Assembly: GCA_030537595.1 (NCBI GenBank)
Contig: JAUNVR010000008.1
Coordinates: forward strand, 1 to 52,671
Direction of reading: 5' to 3'
DNA: 52,671 bases
Source of the DNA: Eubacteriales bacterium
Lineage (GTDB): Bacteria; Bacillota; Clostridia; Saccharofermentanales; DTU023
How positions within the stretch are numbered: the stretch's first letter is position 1; each line of letters starts with the position of its first letter. Under the pieces are notes generated by a model that did not search any database, had not been told where the DNA came from, and saw nothing but the letters and a program-made list of their open reading frames with translations. Both the position numbers and the translations under genes were made by a program. This document shows, piece by piece, positions 46,969 to 52,671 of this stretch.

Positions 46969-49071
46969 TTAATCTTGCTCTTTCAAAGTCTTGGATAGTT
47001 CCAAGCAATCAGCAAAAATTTTATGACAGTAGCTCTTCTCATGCTCTTGCGCATTGAATAGGCAGAGCGCGAGAACGACCCGTGGATCTTTCTGATCATA
47101 GCCTACAAACCAGCTATTATATTTCATTTTATCATCTTCATCCAGTCCGAGCTCAGCAGTGCCCGACTTGCCTGCAATTTCCATTCCCTTCCGTTCCATC
47201 GAAGCAGGATAGCGTACGCTGACAACCTCGCGCATTGCAGATTGTAAAGTAGCCAGCTCAGACTTTTTCAAGTCCAGTTCAGCCCTCGGCGGAAACTCTT
47301 CTTCTTGGAAAAGCTTCGGCTCTGGAATAACTGCATCTACCAGGCCCGCATAGACTGCGACTAGATCGAGGGGCGCCAGTTGTAACTGACCCTGCCCGTA
47401 TGCAGTATCTGCTAAAAGGAGCTCTGAATCCAGTTTTCCGTCACTTGAGATAGTAGATCTGTAGAAGGGATAGGCTGTCTTAAACTGCTGCCCGATGGCG
47501 AGCTTATCTAAAGCTTTTAGATAGTTCTCAGCTCCCTCTTTTATTGCCATTTGCGCAAAGAAAATATTATCTGAATAAACTAGTGCGTCATGCAGGTTCA
47601 GTGGCTTTTCAATCTTCTCCACTCTGCGAATTTTATACTTACCCCAACTTCCATCCTTCTGCCAGCTCTTCCCTTTGATTGAGATGCGATCTTGGGTATC
47701 AATCGTGCCATCGCTAAGCAAGGCAATCGCAGAAATTAACTTCTGCGTCGAGCCGGGAGTATATAGGGCATTGAATTTATTGTAAAGAGGTAGGTTCTGA
47801 TCTTCTAATAGGGCCTGGTAGTCCTCATTACTAATGCCCTCTAAGAAGAGGTCTGGACGATATGCAGGCGTTGAAATCAAGGCCCGGATAGAACCATCCT
47901 TCGGGTCTAGGGCGACCGCTGTAAAGGAGTCATCAGGCTGACTCAGTTTTTCGTGTAAGGCTTGCTGCAATTTCGCATCAATTGTTAAGTGTAAGTCTTC
48001 ACCTTCACGCATCTCTTCTTCAATTAAAATTACTTCTTCTTTTCCGGTAATATAAACTTGATAGCCATTCTTACCACGTAATTTGGAATCAAATAGGGCT
48101 TCTAGACCCGCCTTGCCAATCAATTGTCCAGCTTTCAAATCCGCATATTCCGAATTAGCCAGATCACTTTCACTCGGCTGTCCGAGATAACCGATCAAGA
48201 TTGAGGCTGCTTCGGCGAGCGGATAACTGCGGCTATATGTGCTTTCTACACGCAGCTTAAAATCACGCAATCTGGCATATTCTTCTGGACTAATCTCAGC
48301 CTTTGTAATTAAGGGCACAAAGCTATCGTCTTTAACCCAGGAAGCGCTTAAAGCAGCTTCGATTTTGGCCTCATCAATGCCTAGAAAGTCCGCCAAATCA
48401 GAGTCTAAGCTGCGTTCATAATCAGCAGGAACAATCCCTAATCTATAAGCAGTCGCGTTCGCTGCTAAAAGCTCCCCATGACAATCATAAATTTCACCGC
48501 GCTGAGCAATTAAGTCGCGGACGCGCACAGTGCCCTGCTCATGTAGACCTGGGATAATTAAATTAGGCCGCCATTGCAGCTCCCAGCGTGCAGACTTAGG
48601 GTTGAAGATTAGGCTGAAACTTTCCTTGCGCTCAATTAAACCAAAGGCAGTTTGGATTTTGACCTTGGCCTGATAAATCCTTTTTGCCTGCTCAGGAACT
48701 TCATTAATTAATTCTACCTGCTCGTAATTGACCGAAGTAACGCCTAAGTTCCGATGAATTTTCTGATGCCGCTCGATGATTTGCTCAGGACCATAGCGCT
48801 GTAAAGATTCTGGATGAACCTTCTTATACAATTCCTCAGCTTGATCGAGCTCGAGTAGCTCAAGAATTAACTTCAAGTCAGCTTCAGGATCTGCGGGGAT
48901 TTCTTCAGCATCTTGATCCACGGGTAAAACCGTGCTTTCTTCTTTTAAAAAGGAATTATCTTTACAGCCAAAAAGCAAGCTGCAGATTAATAGCAGCAGT
49001 AAAAAGATGCTACTAACTAGGCCAAAAGACAGTCTGGAGCTGTCTTTGAGCTCTTTTTTAAGGGGCGCCAT
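46969..49071 (-). CDS. MecA-like class B penicillin-binding protein, lipoprotein type
   Basis: Peptidoglycan transpeptidase outside the membrane. The 700-aa protein has a signal with lipobox LFGC (Cys36), an NTF2-like MecA N-terminal domain (about 65-175), a PBP dimerisation domain (RDLIAQRGEIYD; ARLRDFKLRVESTYSRSYPLAEAASILIGYLG), and the transpeptidase with SxxK at S441-K444 (PGSTQK), SDN at 500-502 and KSG at 635-637. This is the architecture of MecA/B. subtilis PBP3, a low-affinity class; actual beta-lactam resistance cannot be inferred. AAAGGAGG lies before the ATG, 18 bp after the ddl stop. Confidence 0.93.
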   Translation of the reverse strand: MAPLKKELKDSSRLSFGLVSSIFLLLLLICSLLFGCKDNSFLKEESTVLPVDQDAEEIPADPEADLKLILELLELDQAEELYKKVHPESLQRYGPEQIIERHQKIHRNLGVTSVNYEQVELINEVPEQAKRIYQAKVKIQTAFGLIERKESFSLIFNPKSARWELQWRPNLIIPGLHEQGTVRVRDLIAQRGEIYDCHGELLAANATAYRLGIVPADYERSLDSDLADFLGIDEAKIEAALSASWVKDDSFVPLITKAEISPEEYARLRDFKLRVESTYSRSYPLAEAASILIGYLGQPSESDLANSEYADLKAGQLIGKAGLEALFDSKLRGKNGYQVYITGKEEVILIEEEMREGEDLHLTIDAKLQQALHEKLSQPDDSFTAVALDPKDGSIRALISTPAYRPDLFLEGISNEDYQALLEDQNLPLYNKFNALYTPGSTQKLISAIALLSDGTIDTQDRISIKGKSWQKDGSWGKYKIRRVEKIEKPLNLHDALVYSDNIFFAQMAIKEGAENYLKALDKLAIGQQFKTAYPFYRSTISSDGKLDSELLLADTAYGQGQLQLAPLDLVAVYAGLVDAVIPEPKLFQEEEFPPRAELDLKKSELATLQSAMREVVSVRYPASMERKGMEIAGKSGTAELGLDEDDKMKYNSWFVGYDQKDPRVVLALCLFNAQEHEKSYCHKIFADCLELSKTLKEQD

Positions 49072-49089
49072 CTTCGCCTCCTTTGTTAG

Positions 49090-50160
49090 CTAATTCTTAC
49101 CGGCGAGTGCATTGTCAATCAGGGCGCTCATTAACGCGGGACCTGGGTACCCAGCCTCTGCCATCAGCTTCGGATACATCGAGATCTCAGTGAAACCAGG
49201 CATAGTGTTGATTTCATTGAGATAAATCTTGCCATCTGCTGTGTAGAAGAAGTCGACCCTGGCCAAGCCATGACAATGCGCACTCCGGAATGCCAATTTA
49301 GCATATTCCAGCATCTCGTTATAAGACTGCGGCGGGAGTGAAGCCGGGATCACTAACTCTGAACCGACATTCGCATACTTCGCGTCATAGTCGTAAAATT
49401 CATGGGCTGAAACAATCTCGCCAGCTGGGGAAACTACCAGTTTACGAGTCTCATCACCGAGCTCGAGAATAGCTAATTCCAGTTCACGACCAACTATTGT
49501 TTCTTCAATCACAACCTTGCTGTCATAGTAAAATGCAGCTTCAATTGCTTCAATTAAAGACTTCTTATTTTTGACCTTACAGACCCCAACCGAAGATCCC
49601 GCATTCGCAGGCTTGACGAAAAGTGGCAAAGTCAAGTTCTTGAGAATATGCTCAACTTGTCTTTCTGGATCCATTTCGTATCTGCGCTTACGTAACCATA
49701 ACCATTTAGCCTGAGGAATCTCGAGCTGGTCAAAGAGCTGTCTTGCAACGGCCTTATCAAGGCAGATTGCTGAGCCTAGAATACCCGCTCCCACATAGGG
49801 TAAATCGAGCATTTCAAAGAGCCCTTGTAAACTGCCATCTTCGCCGTAGGCTCCGTGCACACAAGGGAAGGCTAAATCTAAGGGGTGGAATTTATAACTT
49901 GTAAAGCTCTCCGTGAAAAAGCCTGGATCACGCGGGTCTAGGTTCCAGTAAATCTGCTTAACTGAATCCTCAGTCCAGCGATCTTCCGGAATTGCCTCGG
50001 GTGCTCCAGTATAGTGATAAAACTTTCCGTCACGGCTGATGCCAATCAGGCAAATCTCAATATTTTCCAGCTCAGCTAAACAAGAATGAACGTAGGCTAC
50101 AGACTTCAGTGAAATCTCGTATTCGCTGGAAACTCCACCAAAGAATAATCCTAATCTCAC
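49090..50160 (-). CDS. ddl: D-alanine--D-alanine ligase
   Basis: Makes the D-Ala-D-Ala dipeptide for peptidoglycan. The 356-aa ATP-grasp protein has GGVSSEYEISLKS, HGAYGEDGSLQGLFE, KPANAGSSVGVCKV, the omega-loop tyrosine region EFYDYDAKY and the metal-site EINTMPGFTEISMYP. The omega-loop Tyr indicates D-Ala rather than D-lactate. Start GTG at 50160 overlaps the upstream stop by four bases (GTGA), so it is translationally coupled. Followed by the MecA-like PBP: both genes act in cell wall cross-linking. Confidence 0.97.
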   Translation of the reverse strand: MRLGLFFGGVSSEYEISLKSVAYVHSCLAELENIEICLIGISRDGKFYHYTGAPEAIPEDRWTEDSVKQIYWNLDPRDPGFFTESFTSYKFHPLDLAFPCVHGAYGEDGSLQGLFEMLDLPYVGAGILGSAICLDKAVARQLFDQLEIPQAKWLWLRKRRYEMDPERQVEHILKNLTLPLFVKPANAGSSVGVCKVKNKKSLIEAIEAAFYYDSKVVIEETIVGRELELAILELGDETRKLVVSPAGEIVSAHEFYDYDAKYANVGSELVIPASLPPQSYNEMLEYAKLAFRSAHCHGLARVDFFYTADGKIYLNEINTMPGFTEISMYPKLMAEAGYPGPALMSALIDNALAGKN

Positions 50161-50783
50161 TGTTCAATCTCCTTCTTATTTCGCTGAATAAAGACAAGCA
50201 TCTCGGTCAACTGATCTTCTAAGTCAATTAGTACGTTCTTCGCATAATCGATCACCTGGTGCTCGATATTCTTTGCCCTCTGTCCGGCTGCAGTTAGGAT
50301 TGACCGTGCTTCTTCCTGCGCCTGCTGAGTCACTTCGTGCTCGTCGATCATCCGTGTCATCTGCTGCTCAGCCTCACGCATAATCTGTTCGGCCTCTTTT
50401 CTAGCCTCAGCTATCAGTTGCCTATTCTGCTGTAAAAGCCATCTGGCCTGACGCAGCTCCTCGGGTAAATTTTCTCGGATCATCCGAATCATAAAGAGCA
50501 TTTCTTCTCGATCAAGCAGGACTTGCTCGGAAAAAGGCATTTTCTTCGCCTCTGACACCTGATCTTCCATCCGATTCAGCACCGAAAAGATATTCTTATC
50601 TACACCTTGGCGTTCGGCCTCTGCCTGCGCTTGGAGCTCACGCTGAGGTCGCTGTGGCATCGTTTCCTGAGACTGGGCCTCACTCACGCGCTGCCGGCGC
50701 ACCGGCGCAGTATGTTGAGCCGGCCTTCTCGGCGGATCAATCTGTGGGTAATCGGGTCGGCTTCTTGTATAATCCTGATCCAT
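50157..50783 (-). CDS. Coiled-coil protein of the coaD cluster
   Basis: A 208-aa soluble protein: a Pro/Arg/Gln-rich disordered N-terminus (1-60) followed by a long helical region (about 62-208) of Gln/Glu/Arg heptads (EARKEAEQIMREAEQQMTRMI). Similar proteins, often named 'ATPase' or likened to V-ATPase subunit H/DivIVA, sit beside coaD in many Clostridia (family knowledge). No ATPase motif is visible, so that name is not supported. It begins 2 bp after coaD and overlaps ddl. A scaffold role near the septum is only a guess. Confidence 0.85.
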   Translation of the reverse strand: MDQDYTRSRPDYPQIDPPRRPAQHTAPVRRQRVSEAQSQETMPQRPQRELQAQAEAERQGVDKNIFSVLNRMEDQVSEAKKMPFSEQVLLDREEMLFMIRMIRENLPEELRQARWLLQQNRQLIAEARKEAEQIMREAEQQMTRMIDEHEVTQQAQEEARSILTAAGQRAKNIEHQVIDYAKNVLIDLEDQLTEMLVFIQRNKKEIEQ

Positions 50784-50785
50784 GT

Positions 50786-51289
50786 CTACTCCTTTTCACC
50801 ACGGTCTTTACAATGGCGATATAGTTCTTTGCTATGGGCTTCAATTACCGCCTTTGGTAAAATCGCCTCCAAGGGAGCTCCAAAGCTCGCCAACTCTCTG
50901 GCTAGTGAGGAGCTCATCCACGAATGTTCTGGCCAAGACAAGAGAAGCACTGTTTCCAAATTAGGACAAAGCAGCCGATTTGCCTCAGCCATACTTTGCT
51001 CATATTGTAAATCATTTGTATTTCTCAGTCCGCGCAAGACTGCATCGGCCTGACTTTCACGAAAATAGTCAGCCAAGAGCCCTGGGCAAGAATCAATCTT
51101 AATTTTATCACAGTCTTTTAAGGCAGTATAGGCGAAGGCCATCCGCTCCTTTAGACTGTAATATGAGTTTTTCTCCTGATTTTCTGCAAACAGGATAACT
51201 AGCTCATCGGCAAAGGCCAAAACTCTACGACAGAGCGCCTCGTGGGCCTTTGTAAAAGGGTCGAAACTACCCGGGTAAATTATCTTCAT
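50786..51289 (-). CDS. coaD: Phosphopantetheine adenylyltransferase
   Basis: Adenylates 4'-phosphopantetheine in CoA synthesis. The 167-aa protein has the nucleotidyltransferase motif as GSFDPFTKAH (usual GSFDPxTxGH; the Gly before His16 is Ala), the RGLRNTNDLQYEQSMAEANR stretch and the C-terminal WMSSSLARE (equivalent of ISSS/T). Length and order are normal. GAGGTGAG lies before the ATG, 41 bp after rsmD. The rsmD-coaD pair is the usual Clostridia/Bacillus arrangement. Confidence 0.96.
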   Translation of the reverse strand: MKIIYPGSFDPFTKAHEALCRRVLAFADELVILFAENQEKNSYYSLKERMAFAYTALKDCDKIKIDSCPGLLADYFRESQADAVLRGLRNTNDLQYEQSMAEANRLLCPNLETVLLLSWPEHSWMSSSLARELASFGAPLEAILPKAVIEAHSKELYRHCKDRGEKE

Positions 51290-51330
51290 AACAAGCTCAC
51301 CTCATAGCTATCATACATGATTAAAATTCA

Positions 51331-51927
51331 TTAAAGAGAGTCGGATTTCCTAAATCTACTGATCAGCGTACGCCCGTAACTACGACTCGCAATTAGCTCC
51401 CAACCTTGGGGCTCAGGACAGACCCCCTCGGATTCGATAATTAAAACTGCATCTGCTGAAGATATTTCTCTAAGGTCTAGGCTTAATTTATTAACTAAAC
51501 TAGCTAGTTCAGACCAGGGTGGGTCAAAGTAGATTAAGTCGAAACTAAGACCTGCCTTGGCTAAAACTTTTACAGCTTTTTCCGCCGTCATCTGCAAAAG
51601 ACAGAGACTCGGCTCAGCCTCAGACTTAGAAGCTAAATCAGATAATGCAGTTTTCGACTGTTTACACAGCTCAAGATTCTTTTCAATCACTCTCGTAGCC
51701 TGGCGCATCTCCTCGACTAAGACCACGAGCGAGGCACCACGCGATAAAGCTTCCAGGCCAATTTGCCCGCTCCCCGAAAAGAGGTCTAAGAACCTACTCG
51801 CATAAATCCTCGGGCTGAGCTGGGAAAAAATAGCTTCCTTCACCCGGTCGCCACTCGGCCTAGTCTTATCCCCGGCCAGGGTCTGGAGTTTAATTCCACG
51901 AAATTTACCGCTCACAACTCTAGGCAT
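51331..51927 (-). CDS. rsmD: 16S rRNA (guanine-N2-966) methyltransferase RsmD
   Basis: SAM-dependent methylation of 16S rRNA. The 198-aa protein has the N-terminal RVVSGKFRGIKL segment, a KEAIFSQL stretch, the SAM-binding FLDLFSGSGQIGLEALSRGA (motif I) with an E at the next strand, and the catalytic FDPPW. Length is typical. Start ATG with GAGGGAAGG upstream, 12 bp after recG. Part of the recG-rsmD-coaD operon. Confidence 0.95.
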   Translation of the reverse strand: MPRVVSGKFRGIKLQTLAGDKTRPSGDRVKEAIFSQLSPRIYASRFLDLFSGSGQIGLEALSRGASLVVLVEEMRQATRVIEKNLELCKQSKTALSDLASKSEAEPSLCLLQMTAEKAVKVLAKAGLSFDLIYFDPPWSELASLVNKLSLDLREISSADAVLIIESEGVCPEPQGWELIASRSYGRTLISRFRKSDSL

Positions 51928-51939
51928 TGCCTTCCCTCA

Positions 51940-52671
51940 CTATAGTGTTTCACCATGCTGCAACTCCGGAAAGCGTTTTTCTAAAGCTGCACGTAAATTT
52001 GCATCATTTAAAGACTCAGTCTCTAAGGCTTGCTCAACCTCCGAGAGCAAGTCTTCGTCCGCATAAGCATAGGCCAGCTTAAACTCATTAATTCCGTGCT
52101 GACGCGTGCCAAAAAATTGCCCCGGGCCACGCAGTTGTAAATCAGCCTCGGCAATCTTAAAGCCGTCATCCTCTCGGCACAGTGTCCTGAGTCTTTCCCT
52201 CGCTAAGCCCTCCGGCACATCTGAATGTAAAATGCAGAGCGAGCGATATTCTCCCCGCCCAATTCGGCCACGCAATTGATGGAGCTGAGCCAAACCAAAG
52301 CGCTCTGCATTTCTAATCAACATTATACTTGCATTAGGATTATCTATTCCTACTTCGATAACTGTGGTAGAAACCAAGAGATCAAGCTCTTTACGAAGGA
52401 AGCTAAGTAGGATTTGAGCTTTCTCTTCAGCCTTCATCCCACCATATAAGAGGGCCAGGCGGTAATTTCTAAAGTCTTTCTGACTGAGCTCTTTATACAC
52501 CTCTTCAGCCGCCTCAGCTTCATTGTTCTCGCTTTCGGCAAGTAGTGGACAAACCACATAAGCCTGCCTTCCAGCGCTTAGCTCCTTCTCGATTAGAGCA
52601 TTAACCCTAGGCAGGTCGCCGCTTCGTACCGTATAAGTTTCTACAGTCCCACGCCCGGCTGGCTTTTCTGC
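51940..52671 (-). CDS. recG: ATP-dependent DNA helicase RecG (C-terminal part)
   Basis: Branch-migrating helicase for stalled forks and recombination. Only the last 243 codons lie in the window; the gene continues beyond the right edge, where the frame stays open (AEKPAGRGTVETYTV). Visible are the second RecA domain motifs: YVVCPLLAESE, YGGMKAEEK, STTVIEVGIDNPNA, QLHQLRGRIGRG, and the RecG C-terminal ADLQLRGPGQFFGTRQHG. No reason to see it as truncated other than the window edge. Leads the operon with rsmD. Confidence 0.95.
   Translation of the reverse strand, partial: AEKPAGRGTVETYTVRSGDLPRVNALIEKELSAGRQAYVVCPLLAESENNEAEAAEEVYKELSQKDFRNYRLALLYGGMKAEEKAQILLSFLRKELDLLVSTTVIEVGIDNPNASIMLIRNAERFGLAQLHQLRGRIGRGEYRSLCILHSDVPEGLARERLRTLCREDDGFKIAEADLQLRGPGQFFGTRQHGINEFKLAYAYADEDLLSEVEQALETESLNDANLRAALEKRFPELQHGETL

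Overview
The window looks like a chromosomal segment of a low-to-moderate G+C Gram-positive bacterium of the class Clostridia. The evidence is the GlgC/GlgD pair, SepF, a type II pantothenate kinase, lipoprotein-anchored MecA-like PBP, a family 4 uracil-DNA glycosylase, MutS2, sigma-A promoters of the TTGACA/TATAAT type and strong GGAGG ribosome binding sites with frequent TTG and GTG starts. An Oscillospirales-like (Fastidiosipila/Mageeibacillus-type) anaerobe is a guess, not a demonstration. Almost everything is on the minus strand. Only an RsuA-type pseudouridine synthase with a C-N hydrolase, tRNA-Ser with a small island behind it, and tyrosine phenol-lyase are on the plus strand.

Layout, left to right. 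At 1-165 a textbook promoter with an A-rich upstream element and a leader point off the left edge, probably into an rRNA operon. Positions 165-5211 hold a set read from tRNA-Leu(GAG): a Met-gamma-lyase-like PLP enzyme, an HlyD-like protein, YggS, SepF and CoaW. ProS follows (5288-6985) with a dyad over its promoter. The glycogen operon glgB-glgC-glgD-glgA (13135 down to 7146) has its own promoter. Then come mutS2, pfkA, dnaE, a phosphohexomutase (which supplies glucose-1-P to GlgC), uvrB and a uracil-DNA glycosylase. After two plus-strand genes there are lysS (fused to a tRNA-binding domain), greA, guaB, a two-component system, a two-domain protein joining a dead CTP-synthase-type glutaminase to 5-formyl-THF cyclo-ligase, and a CPA2 antiporter with a PII-like protein.

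The accessory region is 36014-39565. tRNA-Ser(CGA) sits in the middle. Its promoter region is duplicated as a perfect 72-bp direct repeat 1.66 kb upstream, and a 20-nt piece of its 3' end recurs (18/20) 1.54 kb downstream as a probable attachment-site scar. The segment on the left carries a lipoprotein with a sortase-like domain; the one on the right carries two small unknown genes. To the right are a two-gene unit of an ExbB/MotA-like three-TM protein with a very long coiled tail plus a 666-aa acidic protein. This is the best candidate here for an undescribed system, with a remote resemblance to Zorya ZorA/ZorC.

The right part holds tyrosine phenol-lyase (not tryptophanase: the MER and FF signature residues are those of TPL), convergent with an orphan citrate-lyase-ligase-like gene. 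Then comes an envelope/CoA operon read from the right edge: recG (partial), rsmD, coaD, a coiled-coil protein, ddl, a MecA-like PBP and a lipoprotein. Functions are assigned from sequence reading alone; no database search was run.
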